Shown here: one piece after another, positions 24,992 to 34,378 of the stretch | Layout of the letters: each line of letters starts with the position of its first letter | How positions within the stretch are numbered: the stretch's first letter is position 1 | Assembly: GCF_947581735.1 (NCBI RefSeq) | Contig: NZ_CANPVT010000002.1 | Coordinates: 1-64,000 of the forward strand | From: Candidatus Palauibacter soopunensis | GTDB taxonomy: Bacteria; Gemmatimonadota; Gemmatimonadetes; Palauibacterales; Palauibacteraceae | Direction: 5' to 3' | DNA length: 64,000 nt | Notes under the pieces: generated by a model | Told to the model about the DNA's origin: nothing | Databases searched by the model: none | What the model saw: the letters and a program-made list of their open reading frames with translations, nothing else | Program-made: the position numbers and the translations under genes

Positions 24992-26821
24992 CTACGGGGC
25001 GCCGCGCTCGTGGACGACGCGGCCGCCGACGATCGTGTACAGCGCCTCGGCCTCGAGCAGCCGCGCGGGATCGTTCCGGCCGGCCTCGACCAGGTCGACG
25101 TCGAACACGGCGATATCCGCCAGCTTGCCGGGCGTCAGGGTGCCCTTGATGTCCTCCTCGAACGAAGCCCAGGCCGGGTTTCGCGTGTAGGCCTCGATCG
25201 CCTCCTCGATCGTGAGCCGCTGCTCCGGGAACCAGCCCTCGGCCGGCTCGCCGGTGAGCGTCTGCCGACTCACCGCCGCGTACAGTCCGTACCTCGGATG
25301 GAGGAAGTAGCGGGCCGCGTTCGTCCCGGGACTGTCGCTCCCGAACACGAGCACCGCCCCCGCGTCCTTCAGGGAGCGGAAGGCGTACGCGCCGCGGGAT
25401 CGCCCGCCGATCCTCTCCTCCATCCACCGCATGTCGTCCGAGATGTGGTACGGGTTCACCTCCGCCACGAGGTTGAGTTCGCCGAAACGGTGGAAGTCCG
25501 CCTCCTCAACCACTTGCGCGTGGATCATCCGCCACCGGTGATCCGCTTCGATCATGTCGTGCTCGCTCAACACGGCCTCGAACAGGTCGAGCAGGATCTT
25601 CACTGCCTTGTCGCCGATCGCGTGGATGTGGGGCGGGAGGCCCGTGGGCACCGCCTCCTCCATGAGCCGCTGGAGGTTCCCCTCCGGGAACTCGGCGTAG
25701 TTCTGGCCGCGTGTCAGGGAGAGGGCGAGGCCATCGATGCCCTCGGGAAGCATGATCTGGCGCACGATCCCGAAGTTGCCGGGCGCGTGGTCGTACTGCT
25801 CGTAGAACATCGCGCTGGAGCCGCCCATGATGCCGTCGACCCAGGCCTTGTAGCCGATGAAGCGGAGCCAGTCGTCGCCGAAGCCGCGGGTGATCCCGAG
25901 CCCGCCGGTGTGGGTCACGTTGTCGAGCGACGGACGGATGTTGATGCGGGCGGTCAGCTCGCCGCGGGCGTGCAGTTCCTGGTAGGCGCGGAACTGCTCG
26001 GAGGAGGTGATGTCCTGGATCGTGGTGACGCCGCCCTCGCGGGCCTCCTGGAGCACCGCGCGGACCTCGGTGAGGCGCTGCTCGAACGACTTGGGCGTGA
26101 TGGCGGCCCGGACGAGGTCGACGGCGGAGCCCGTGAGGATGCCCGTGACCCGGCCGTCCTCGTCCTTCGCGATCATGCCGCCGGGTGGCGACGGCGTGGC
26201 GTCCGTGATGCCCGCCATGTCGAGCGCGAGGCTGTTCGCGAGGTACACGAAACGGTCGAAGCGGTTCACGAGGACGGGGTGATTCGGGGTCACGTCGTCG
26301 ATGAGGTCGCGGTGCGGCGTGAACGGCCCCCCGGCACTCTGAGCGCCGCCCTCCCCTTCGCCGCCCTCCCCTTCGCGGCCGGTCGATCCCACCTCCCACT
26401 CCTCGTAGGCGCCCCAGTCGCCACGCGTGATCCAACTGCCGGGCGCCAGACGCTCGGCCGCGCGCGCGATTTCCTCGCGGAAGCCGTCCGGTTCGTGCAC
26501 CTCGAGCAGGTTCACGCCCACGATCAGGGCCCCGGTGCTCTCGACGTGCACGTGGCCGTCGTTGAAGCCGGGTGATACGAACGCCCCATCCAGATCGATG
26601 ACGCGGGTGTCCGGTCCCACGAGCGCCTCCGCCTCCGCGTCCGACCCGACGACGGCGATGCGCTCGCCGCGGATCGCGACCGCCTCGGCGGCGGGCCGCT
26701 CATCGTCGAGCGTATACACGTCTCCGTTCAGGAGGACGAGATCCGCCGGCTCCTCGGGTCCGCTTCCTCCGCAGGCCGCCACGAGTGCCGTCGCCGCGGC
26801 CGCAAGTATCCATGTTCTCAT
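24992..26821 (-). CDS. Exported amidohydrolase 3 family protein (YtcJ-like), lipoprotein
   Basis: A 609-aa lipoprotein (signal ILAAAATALVAAC) with the amidohydrolase 3 fold. Markers are GAFVSPGFNDGHVHVES (HxH metal site), GVTTIQDITSS, a Lys/Tyr region FIGYKAWVDGIMGGSSA, HAIGDKA, and the Asp block VFGSDSPG. YtcJ-like enzymes hydrolyse N-substituted formamides or related amides; the true substrate is unknown. The long shared frame upstream to 27364 is non-coding on this strand; ATG 26821 gives a clear lipoprotein signal. The lipocalin-like gene lies 53 bases upstream on the same strand. Confidence 0.85.
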   Translation of the reverse strand: MRTWILAAAATALVAACGGSGPEEPADLVLLNGDVYTLDDERPAAEAVAIRGERIAVVGSDAEAEALVGPDTRVIDLDGAFVSPGFNDGHVHVESTGALIVGVNLLEVHEPDGFREEIARAAERLAPGSWITRGDWGAYEEWEVGSTGREGEGGEGEGGAQSAGGPFTPHRDLIDDVTPNHPVLVNRFDRFVYLANSLALDMAGITDATPSPPGGMIAKDEDGRVTGILTGSAVDLVRAAITPKSFEQRLTEVRAVLQEAREGGVTTIQDITSSEQFRAYQELHARGELTARINIRPSLDNVTHTGGLGITRGFGDDWLRFIGYKAWVDGIMGGSSAMFYEQYDHAPGNFGIVRQIMLPEGIDGLALSLTRGQNYAEFPEGNLQRLMEEAVPTGLPPHIHAIGDKAVKILLDLFEAVLSEHDMIEADHRWRMIHAQVVEEADFHRFGELNLVAEVNPYHISDDMRWMEERIGGRSRGAYAFRSLKDAGAVLVFGSDSPGTNAARYFLHPRYGLYAAVSRQTLTGEPAEGWFPEQRLTIEEAIEAYTRNPAWASFEEDIKGTLTPGKLADIAVFDVDLVEAGRNDPARLLEAEALYTIVGGRVVHERGAP

Positions 26822-26874
26822 GTTTCGTCCCTGGATCGGTGTTCGGGGGCTCCGGAGCTTGGGGGCGCCGGCGT

Positions 26875-27399
26875 TCAGCGGGCCGGGATGCGTTCCCACA
26901 CGAGCGTTCCCACCGCCCCCCCTCCGCGCGCGGGGTCCGGTTCGGTGCTCAGGATCAGCCGGTCCGGCCCGTCGAAGGTGAACGCGCGCGGCCGGTCCGA
27001 GCCGACCCAGCTCGGCAGCAGCGCGCCTTCCACGTGGTGCGTGACGACACCCGCCTCCATATCGACGCTGTAGTCTCCGTAGTAGGAGAAGAAGCCGCCC
27101 AGGATGGCGTCGCGCATCTCCTGGCCGTCGGCCTCGGCGGCGTCGGGGAACTCCCGCCCCACCTGCATCAACTGCGCGGACATGCGGCCGTCGGCCGTAT
27201 ACGTGATCTGGCCGGCGGGATTCCCGTCGTAGGGCAGCGTCACTTCGCCTGCCGGCGAGCGGCTCTCCCACGAGGCGAGCGACCACGCCCCGACAAAGGG
27301 GTTGTCCGCTTCGGCGGCGGGATCCGGGGCACAACCCGCGGCCAATGCCAGGGTCAGCGCGCACCAGACGCCGCGCACCGGGGGATGGATCGCAGACAT
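26875..27399 (-). CDS. Lipocalin-like lipoprotein
   Basis: A 174-aa exported protein with a lipoprotein signal (ALTLALAAGC, Cys about residue 23) and a lipocalin-like domain of the type fused to or found beside hydrolases. Markers are FVGAWSLASWESR at the start, GQITYTADGRMSAQLM, FFSYYGDYSVDMEAGVVTHHVEG and the final strand LVWERI. GGAGG lies 7 bases before ATG 27399. Probably binds a small hydrophobic ligand; probably co-expressed with the amidohydrolase downstream. Confidence 0.8.
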   Translation of the reverse strand: MSAIHPPVRGVWCALTLALAAGCAPDPAAEADNPFVGAWSLASWESRSPAGEVTLPYDGNPAGQITYTADGRMSAQLMQVGREFPDAAEADGQEMRDAILGGFFSYYGDYSVDMEAGVVTHHVEGALLPSWVGSDRPRAFTFDGPDRLILSTEPDPARGGGAVGTLVWERIPAR

Positions 27400-27648
27400 T
27401 CGCACCTCCGCTTCGCTGGGCCGCGCGTGGTTCTCAAGGGCCCCGGAACGATAGGCCCGGCCCCGGCGTCTTTCCACCGTAGCGTTTTCCCGCAACGTTT
27501 GACGGCCGCGTCCCCGCGGGGGCGTTCGAGCGTTCGACCGCACGCGGATCGCGGACCCTCTCGGCAGGGGGCGATGTCCCTTGTACCTTCCGTGTCCGGC
27601 CTGAAAGGCACCGGCGTGAAGCAGTGGTCCCTGAACAGGAGGCCCGGC

Positions 27649-29148
27649 TTGTCCGATCGCGAATCGATGGCCGACGACGGATTGAACCCGGAGGATTTCA
27701 CCCTCCCGTCGCTCCGGCCGCGCGATCTGCTCGCTCACTTCGGCCCCGGGCTGATCCTCATGATGACGGGGATCGGAACGAGCCACGTCGTGACCGCGCC
27801 CACCGCCGGGGGCCGGTTCGCCTACGCCCTCCTCTGGTGCCTGCCCGTCGCCTACGTCTTCAAGTACTACGGGTTCGAGATGGCCTTCCGGTTCACCAAC
27901 GCCACCGGGAAGAGTCTCCTCGAGGCCTACGCCACGGCACGCTGGAAGTGGCCGCTCTGGTACGTGATGGTGACGACGCTCATCCAGTGCGCGATCGGCC
28001 AGGCGGGGCGTCTGATCGCGGCGGCCGCCGTGCTCTACTACCTGTTCAGCGAATACCTGGGTCTTCCCGTCCCGCTGGAAGCGTACGCGGCGCTGCTCGG
28101 CGTGCTCTCCGTCGCCATCATCCTCCGCGGCAGTTACAAGGCCGTGGAGAACACCACCAAGGCGCTCGCGGGCGTCCTGGTCCTTTCATCGGTCGCGGTC
28201 TACATCGTCCAGCCGGCGCCGCTCGCCGAGATGGGGCACTTCTTCCTCTTCGAGATACCGGACGGGTCGTGGCTCGTGATCGCGGGCTTCCTCGGCCTCC
28301 TGCCGACCGGCATCGACGTCTCGCTGCAGGCGTCGGAGTGGGGGAAGGCGAAGCGCGCGGGCATGAGCAAGGTCCGGCCCCACCTCGAGGCGACCGGCGT
28401 CGTGCCTCGCTTCGACCCCTTCACCTCGCCCGCTTCCGATCTCGCGGTCGATACCGCGCGGCTCTCCTCGCATGCGCGCGAATACTGCCGGCGCTGGTTC
28501 CGGATCGGGCTGTGGGATTTCCGGACCGGCCACGTCGTCTCCTTCGTGCTCGCGGCGATCTTCGTCCTGCTCGCGGCGGTGTGGCTCTATCCGAGTCCGA
28601 TCGAGGGACGCGCCGTCATGGGAGAGATCGCGGGCATCTTCACGCTCAGCGTGGGGCCGGGGATGATGATGATCTTCATGCTCGGCGCGCTCGCGGCCAC
28701 CTATTCCACCGCCTTCAACTACTTCGACGGGTGGCCCCGCATCGTCGGCGCCTGCTGCCGGAACCTCTTCCGCACGACGGCGCGCCTGCACGGGATATCG
28801 CCCGAGGATCGGGCCGATCCGGAACGGCGGCGGACCTGGAACTCCGAGTACAACATCTACCGGCTGACGATGTTCTACTCGCTCATCGCTTCGGTCCTCT
28901 ACATCACGTTCGACCCGCGCCCCGTGTTCCTCGTGCTCGTCGCCTCGGCGCTCGCCTTCTTCGTCGCGCCCGTGATCTACTTCTTCAACCTCTATTTCTG
29001 CCTGAAGGTGATCCCGAAGGAGGACGACCTCTTCTACCCGTCGTGGTTCGCGCGATGGTTCGGAGGACTGAGCCTGTTCATCTTCACGGGCCTGTGCGGC
29101 ATTCTGATTTTCGCGCGCGTGTTCCGGATTCCCCTGTTCGGCGCGTAA
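27649..29148 (+). CDS. Nramp-like transporter lacking the canonical metal-site motifs (copy 2)
   Basis: Inner-membrane transporter of 499 aa with the Nramp helix order: FGPGLILMMTGIGTSHVVTA in helix 1 and GFLGLLPTGIDVSLQASEW around helix 6. Both lack the DPGN and MPH motifs of manganese/iron Nramps. A soluble insert (about residues 230-280, SKVRPHLEATGVVPRFDPF) separates the halves, which copy 1 lacks. I chose TTG 27649 because a perfect AGGAGG lies 6 bases in front; ATG 27667 is the conservative alternative. Convergent with the potassium channel. Confidence 0.75.
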   Translation: MSDRESMADDGLNPEDFTLPSLRPRDLLAHFGPGLILMMTGIGTSHVVTAPTAGGRFAYALLWCLPVAYVFKYYGFEMAFRFTNATGKSLLEAYATARWKWPLWYVMVTTLIQCAIGQAGRLIAAAAVLYYLFSEYLGLPVPLEAYAALLGVLSVAIILRGSYKAVENTTKALAGVLVLSSVAVYIVQPAPLAEMGHFFLFEIPDGSWLVIAGFLGLLPTGIDVSLQASEWGKAKRAGMSKVRPHLEATGVVPRFDPFTSPASDLAVDTARLSSHAREYCRRWFRIGLWDFRTGHVVSFVLAAIFVLLAAVWLYPSPIEGRAVMGEIAGIFTLSVGPGMMMIFMLGALAATYSTAFNYFDGWPRIVGACCRNLFRTTARLHGISPEDRADPERRRTWNSEYNIYRLTMFYSLIASVLYITFDPRPVFLVLVASALAFFVAPVIYFFNLYFCLKVIPKEDDLFYPSWFARWFGGLSLFIFTGLCGILIFARVFRIPLFGA

Positions 29149-29174
29149 CTCGACGCCAGCTCAACGCTCGTAGC

Positions 29175-29921
29175 TCAGCTCTCGGGTTCGGGCCGCCCGG
29201 CCCGCCGTTCATCATCCACCGCCCGTGACATGCCCGTCGCGACGAGTCCGGCGGGCACGGCCACGATCCCCATCCCGCAGATCAATATGATGAAGGTGAA
29301 GATTCTGCCGCCCACGGTGACCGGGTAGGCGTCCCCGTACCCCACAGTCGTCAGTGTCACGACCGCCCACCACAGGCTGTGGAACACGGACTCGAACTTT
29401 TCGGGCTGGGCCTCGTGTTCGAAGTGATGGATGCCGAGAGCCGCGATATACAGCAGCACCAGCGTTGCGAAGAGGAACACCAGCGCTTCGTTCCGCGCGT
29501 ATTTCACCGCGGTCGCCAGCCTCGTCACGGCCGTGCTGTATCGCGCCATTTCGAAGAGCCGGAATACACGGAGCAACCGTAGTCCGCGAACCGCCCGCAG
29601 GTCGATTCCGACAGACAGGAGCGAGAGGTAGAACGGAAGAAAAGCGACGAGGTCGACGATGCCGTAGAAGCTGCGGACGTAGGACCATTTGTGCTCGGCC
29701 GCGACAATCCGCAGGACGTATTCGATGGTAAAGAGAACGACGATCACGATTTCACAGACGGCGAGCGCCGCCCTCCACGCGGGGGGCAGCTGGTGGAGGG
29801 TGGAGAGCGACATCGCCACGAGGGAGGCGATGATGAGGAAGAACACGCACTTGTCGAACCAGCGGCCGGACCCGGGGCCCGAGCCCTCCACGATATCGCG
29901 TATGTTGTCGCGCACGCCCAT
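29175..29921 (-). CDS. Voltage-gated potassium channel-like ion transporter
   Basis: A 248-aa six-helix channel subunit. The voltage-sensor helix S4 shows regularly spaced arginines (RAVRGLRLLRVFRLFEMAR), the pore helix is FHSLWWAVVTLTTVGYGDAYP with the TVGYGD potassium selectivity filter, and S6 is FIILICGMGIVAVPAGLVATG. S1 starts near residue 22. Length and order match bacterial Kv-type channels. No cytoplasmic regulatory domain is present; the C-terminus is short and charged. Confidence 0.9.
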   Translation of the reverse strand: MGVRDNIRDIVEGSGPGSGRWFDKCVFFLIIASLVAMSLSTLHQLPPAWRAALAVCEIVIVVLFTIEYVLRIVAAEHKWSYVRSFYGIVDLVAFLPFYLSLLSVGIDLRAVRGLRLLRVFRLFEMARYSTAVTRLATAVKYARNEALVFLFATLVLLYIAALGIHHFEHEAQPEKFESVFHSLWWAVVTLTTVGYGDAYPVTVGGRIFTFIILICGMGIVAVPAGLVATGMSRAVDDERRAGRPEPES

Positions 29922-29969
29922 CGGCCACTCCGGATTGGAGTTCAGCCTACGTTCGCTATGTCGGGTCCG

Positions 29970-30404
29970 CTATCCGCGGAGGCGCTGCACGAACCACCAG
30001 TAGTGCCCCTCGACGTCCCGGGTCTCGTAGCTTCGGTCGGACCAGTAGTCCTCGCCGTAGTCCTGGGTGGCCGGTTCCGTCGTGATGGCGGCGCCGGCCG
30101 CGCGCGCCCGCTCGCAGTGCGCGTCCGCGTCGTCCACGTAGACCATGAGCGACTGCGTGTTCGCGCCGTCCACGTTGCGCGGAGATCGGGGGTAGGTCCG
30201 GCCCGGCGTGAGCCCCGCCTGTCCGACCATGATGAGGCCGCCGTTCAGCGAGAGCTGGGAATGCACGACCTGTCCCTGCTCGTTCTCGATTCGCTCCCGC
30301 ACCTCAAAGCCGAACGCGTCCGCCAGCCAGTCGATCGCGGCGCCGGCGTCGTCGTAGAACACCGCGGGGGTGATCCTCGGCCAGCCCCTGGGTGGATCCT
30401 TCAT
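29970..30404 (-). CDS. VOC (glyoxalase/bleomycin-resistance) superfamily protein
   Basis: A 144-aa cytoplasmic protein with the paired beta-alpha-beta-beta-beta VOC fold: ITPAVFYDDAGAAIDWLADAFGF, then HSQLSLNGGLIMVGQAG, then SLMVYVDDADAHCERARAAGA, then YETRDVEGHYWWFVQ. The sequence DYWSDRSYETRDVEGHYW is typical of PhnB-like members. Metal ligands would be His of HSQLSL and Glu/His near the C-terminus. Substrate unknown. GGAGGT lies upstream of ATG 30404. Confidence 0.85.
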   Translation of the reverse strand: MKDPPRGWPRITPAVFYDDAGAAIDWLADAFGFEVRERIENEQGQVVHSQLSLNGGLIMVGQAGLTPGRTYPRSPRNVDGANTQSLMVYVDDADAHCERARAAGAAITTEPATQDYGEDYWSDRSYETRDVEGHYWWFVQRLRG

Positions 30405-30575
30405 GGGTACCTCCTGGCAGCCCGTGGCAAGGCCCTGCTGCGTTCGGGCGGGACTTGCACATCGTCAAGCTCCCGAATCTGATGCAGTCTGCCGTTCCGG
30501 GCGACAGCCCGCCGGCGGCGGGACGGTGTCCGGGGCGGGCGGGATGGTTACGTGAATCGTATGAAAGGCGCACGG

Positions 30576-32660
30576 ATGGGAATCCGCGTCGGCGTGGATG
30601 TCGGCGGCACCTTCACGGATGTGGTCCTGCTCGGGGACGACGGGCGGATGGTGGCCCGCAAGGTCTCGTCCACGCCGGAGGACTACAGCCGCGGGATCGC
30701 GGAGGGCGTGGCCGCCGCTCTCGCCGACTGCGGAGCCACACCCGGCGACGTCGCCTCGGTGGTCCACGCCACGACCGTCGCCACCAACACCATCCTCGAA
30801 CAGAAGGGCGCGAGGACGGGCCTCATCACGACGCGGGGGTTCCGCGATGTGCTCGAGATGCGGCGGCTGCGCATTCCCGTCATGTACGACCTCCAGTACG
30901 AGAAGCCGGCGCCGCTCGTGCCTCGACGCCTGCGGCGGGAGGTGGACGAACGCCTGGGTCCCGATGGGACGGTGCGCCGGGAGCTGGATGCGGCGAGTCT
31001 GGACGCGGCCGTGGCGGAACTGCGGCGCGAGGGGGTGGAAGCGGCGGCGGTGAGCCTGCTTCACGCCTACGCCAATCCGGCCCACGAGCGGCAGGTCGCG
31101 GGCCGCCTTCGGGAGGCGTTCGCGGACGGCCTCTATGTCACCTGCTCCTCCGACATCCTGCCGGAGATCCGGGAGTACGAGCGGACGAGCACCGCCGTCG
31201 TGAACGCCTACATCGGACCCGTGGTCCAGCGCTACATGGAGACGCTGCTGGACCGGCTGCGGGATCTGGGGGTCGATTGTCCGGTTCACATCATGCAGTC
31301 GAGCGGCGGCGTCATGTCCGTCGAGGCGGCCGGGCGCAAACCCGCCTGCATGGTGGAGTCCGGGCCCGCCGCCGGCGTCATGGCCTGCGCCCGCCTCGCC
31401 CGCGGCACGGGGCTCGACAACCTGATCTCCTTCGACATGGGCGGCACGACGGCGAAGGCTGCCATGGTCGAAGGCGGCCAGGCGGCCAAGACGACCGAGT
31501 TCGAGGTGGGCGGCGGCATCAACCTGTCGAGCAAGCTGATCAAGGGCGGCGGCTATCCGGTCAAGCTCCCCTTCGTCGACGTCTCCGAGATCGGCGCGGG
31601 GGGCGGCAGCATCTGCCGGGTCGACGGCGTGGGCCACACGAGCGTGGGCCCGCAGAGCGCCGGCGCGGTGCCCGGTCCGGTGTGCTACGACCTGGGCGGG
31701 GTGGATCCGACGCTCACCGATGCGCTGGTCGCCATCGGCTACCTGAACCCGGACTACCTGGTCGGCGGAAGTCTGCCTCTGAACACGGCGAAAGCGCTCG
31801 CCGTCCTGGAGGACAAGGTGGCCGGACCCCTGGACCGCCCCGTGGCGGAGGCCGCTCACGGGGTGCTCGCCCTCGCCTGCGCCACCATGACCCGGGCCGT
31901 GAAGGCGGTCACGACCTACCGTGGACGGGACCCGCGGGACTTCGTGCTCGCGGCCTTCGGCGGCAACGGGCCCGTGCTCGGCGTGGAGATCGCCCGCGCC
32001 CTGCAGATCCGCCGGGTCCTGGTGCCGCCGGTGCCGGGCGTGTTCAGCGCCATGGGTCTGCTCTATTCGGATGCCGAGCAGGAGTTCGTCCAGACGGTCA
32101 TGATTCGCGCCGAGGGCGCCGATCCGGACACGGTGGCCGCGGCCTTCGACAGCCTCGAGGCGGAGGCCCGGGAGGCCATGGTGGCTGACGGCTTCTCCGC
32201 CGAAGCGGTGACGGTGGAGCGCCTGGCCGACCTGCGCTACGCGGGGCAGGCCTACGAACTCACGGTCCCCGTCGCACCGGGCGCACCGGACCTCCGGGCC
32301 ATGGCGCGAGCCTTCGACCGGGAACACGAGCGCACCTACGGGCATCCATCGGAGGGCGACCCCGTGGACCTGGTGAACGTGAAGGTGCTGGCCCGGGTCG
32401 CCGTGGACGCGGCCGACCCGAACCGCCGCCTGCTGCCTCCGCCGCCCGCGACGCTCGGCGCGCCGCGCGACGTCTACTTCGGACCCGCGGACGGCACCCT
32501 GGAGACGGCCGTCGTGGCGCGCACGGATCTCACGGCGGACTGGACCGAGGGGCCGGTAATCGTGGAGGAGTACGACGCCACCTGCGTGGTGCCGCCCGGC
32601 TGCCGGGCGCGGCTCGACGCGCTCGGTAACATCGACATCGCCGTGGACACCCGCCCATGA
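30576..32660 (+). CDS. hyuA: Hydantoinase/oxoprolinase family subunit A (HyuA-like)
   Basis: A 694-aa ATP-dependent cyclic-amide hydrolase subunit. The N-terminal ATP-binding block is GIRVGVDVGGTFTDVVLL; the central block is NLISFDMGGTTAKAAMVEGG; further markers are HATTVATNTILEQKGA, ESGPAAGVM and GGVDPTLTDALVAIGYLNPDY. This is the HyuA/5-oxoprolinase N-terminal half. With HyuB it hydrolyses N-methylhydantoins, 5-oxoproline or related lactams. ATG 30576 is preferred; GTG 30552 and ATG 30561 are in frame. It overlaps hyuB by 4 bases (ATGA). Confidence 0.9.
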   Translation: MGIRVGVDVGGTFTDVVLLGDDGRMVARKVSSTPEDYSRGIAEGVAAALADCGATPGDVASVVHATTVATNTILEQKGARTGLITTRGFRDVLEMRRLRIPVMYDLQYEKPAPLVPRRLRREVDERLGPDGTVRRELDAASLDAAVAELRREGVEAAAVSLLHAYANPAHERQVAGRLREAFADGLYVTCSSDILPEIREYERTSTAVVNAYIGPVVQRYMETLLDRLRDLGVDCPVHIMQSSGGVMSVEAAGRKPACMVESGPAAGVMACARLARGTGLDNLISFDMGGTTAKAAMVEGGQAAKTTEFEVGGGINLSSKLIKGGGYPVKLPFVDVSEIGAGGGSICRVDGVGHTSVGPQSAGAVPGPVCYDLGGVDPTLTDALVAIGYLNPDYLVGGSLPLNTAKALAVLEDKVAGPLDRPVAEAAHGVLALACATMTRAVKAVTTYRGRDPRDFVLAAFGGNGPVLGVEIARALQIRRVLVPPVPGVFSAMGLLYSDAEQEFVQTVMIRAEGADPDTVAAAFDSLEAEAREAMVADGFSAEAVTVERLADLRYAGQAYELTVPVAPGAPDLRAMARAFDREHERTYGHPSEGDPVDLVNVKVLARVAVDAADPNRRLLPPPPATLGAPRDVYFGPADGTLETAVVARTDLTADWTEGPVIVEEYDATCVVPPGCRARLDALGNIDIAVDTRP

Positions 32661-32682
32661 CCCGACACCCGCCCATGACCCG
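32647..32682 (+). repeat. Perfect 18-bp tandem duplication across the hyuA-hyuB junction
   Basis: Two exact copies of an 18-base unit (32647-32664 and 32665-32682, core CACCCGCCCATGACCCG). Each copy carries an ATG in the hyuB frame, so the duplication adds six codons (TRHPPM) and doubles the candidate start. The hyuA stop lies in the first copy. Confidence 0.9.
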
Positions 32683-34372
32683 GAAGATCGATCCCATCAC
32701 GTTCGAGGTCGTGCGCAACGCGCTGTCGTCGATCGCCGACGAGATGGCGCTGGTGGTCCTGCGGAGCGCCTACTCGCCGGTGGTGCGGGATGCCATGGAC
32801 TACTCCACGGCCGTTTGCGACCGCCACGGACAGGTCGTCGCCCAGGGGCTGACGCTGGCGGTTCAGCTCGGTTCCTTCCCGGACGTCATGGAGGTGTTGC
32901 GGCGCGAATTCCGCGACGACATGGCCCCCGGGGACGTCTTCATCTGCAACGACCCCTACGGCTCGGGCGGCCAGCACCTGCCGGATCTGTACGTCATCAA
33001 GCCTCTCTTCGTGGACGGGGCGGTGCGCGGGTACGCGGCGACGATGGCCCATCACAGCGACGTCGGCGGCATCGCGCCCGGGAGCGTCGCCATCCACGCG
33101 ACCGAGATCTACCAGGAAGGCCTGCGGCTGCCGCTGCTCAAGCTCTACGAGGCGGGGGAGCCGGACCGGAAGCTGTTCCGCGTCATCGAGAAGAACACCC
33201 GCTCCCCCGTCCAGGTGCTGGGCGACCTGCGGGCCCAGCTCGCGGCCTGCCGCATCGCGGAACGGGGATTCGGCCAGCTCGTCGATCGATACGGCGTGAC
33301 CGAACTGGAGGCCTACCTCGAGGAACTGCACGACTTCGCCGAAACGCGGATGCGTGCCGAGATCGCGCGCATCCCCGACGGCACCTACCGGTTCGTCGAC
33401 TGGATCGACGGTGTGGGCGACGATCCGGAGCCGCTCCCCATCGCCGTCACGGTGGCGGTGGAGGGGGACGAGATCGCGCTGGACTTCGGCGGCTCGGCCG
33501 GTCAGGTCCTGGCCGCGATCAACTGTCCCATGGCCATGGTCCGCTCCGCCGCCTACTGCGCGATCCGCTGCCTGGCCACGGACGACATCCCGAACTGCGA
33601 AGGCTACATGCGCCCGATCCGCATGAGCGCGCCGGCGGGCACCATCGTGAACCCCGTGGAGCCCGCCGCCTGCGCCGCCCGGGGCGTGATCGGCTATCGG
33701 GTGTTCGACGCGATCATGGGCGCGATCGCCGAGGCCGTGCCGGAACTCGTCATCGCCGGCTGCGAAGGGGGCCCGACGCTGTTCTCGGTCGGGGGCCACC
33801 ACGAGGGGAAACCGTTCGTGCTCACCGAGGTCCTGGTCAGCACCTGGGGCGCCCGCGCCGCGCGGGATGGCGTGGAGGGCATCTCCAACCCCGCGGCCAA
33901 CCTCTCGAACCAGCCCGTCGAGTTGATCGAGGCGGAATTGCCGCTGGAGGTCACCCGGTACGGACTGGTCCCCGACTCGGGCGGCGCCGGCAAGCACCGG
34001 GGCGGCCTCGCGTCGGTGCGGGAGTTCCGCTTCCTCGCCGAGCGCTCCGAGTTCACGATCCGCACCGACCGGCGCGACCACCCGCCGTACGGCATCGCCG
34101 GCGGCGGGCCGGGCGCCGCCTCGGCGAACACGCTGATCGACTGCGACGGAGAGCACGAAGTGGCGACAATGCCCATGAAGAGCTTCATCGCGAGGCGGGG
34201 CGACGTTTTCCGCATGGTGTCGGCGGGGGGCGGCGGCTACGGCGACCCGCGCGAGCGCGACCCGGCCGCCGTTCTGGAGGACGTGCGGGAGGAGAAGCTG
34301 ACGCGTGAAGCCGCCCGTGACCTCTACGGCGTCGTCATTGCCGGCGGCCCGGCGCCGGAGGCCTCCGACTGA
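32657..34372 (+). CDS. hyuB: Hydantoinase/oxoprolinase family subunit B (HyuB-like)
   Basis: A 571-aa partner of HyuA. Markers are DPITFEVVRNALSSIADEM at the start, RSAYSPVVRDAMDYSTAVCD, GDVFICNDPYGSGGQHLPD, AHHSDVGG, the central CAARGVIGYRVFDAIMGAI and the C-terminal GGGGYGDPRERDP. The family is complete and unbroken. ATG 32657 overlaps the hyuA stop (ATGA); the second ATG at 32675, created by the tandem repeat, is equally possible. The D-amino-acid deacylase gene on the other strand ends 6 bases away. Confidence 0.9.
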   Translation: MTRHPPMTRKIDPITFEVVRNALSSIADEMALVVLRSAYSPVVRDAMDYSTAVCDRHGQVVAQGLTLAVQLGSFPDVMEVLRREFRDDMAPGDVFICNDPYGSGGQHLPDLYVIKPLFVDGAVRGYAATMAHHSDVGGIAPGSVAIHATEIYQEGLRLPLLKLYEAGEPDRKLFRVIEKNTRSPVQVLGDLRAQLAACRIAERGFGQLVDRYGVTELEAYLEELHDFAETRMRAEIARIPDGTYRFVDWIDGVGDDPEPLPIAVTVAVEGDEIALDFGGSAGQVLAAINCPMAMVRSAAYCAIRCLATDDIPNCEGYMRPIRMSAPAGTIVNPVEPAACAARGVIGYRVFDAIMGAIAEAVPELVIAGCEGGPTLFSVGGHHEGKPFVLTEVLVSTWGARAARDGVEGISNPAANLSNQPVELIEAELPLEVTRYGLVPDSGGAGKHRGGLASVREFRFLAERSEFTIRTDRRDHPPYGIAGGGPGAASANTLIDCDGEHEVATMPMKSFIARRGDVFRMVSAGGGGYGDPRERDPAAVLEDVREEKLTREAARDLYGVVIAGGPAPEASD

Positions 34373-34378
34373 GCCGGC

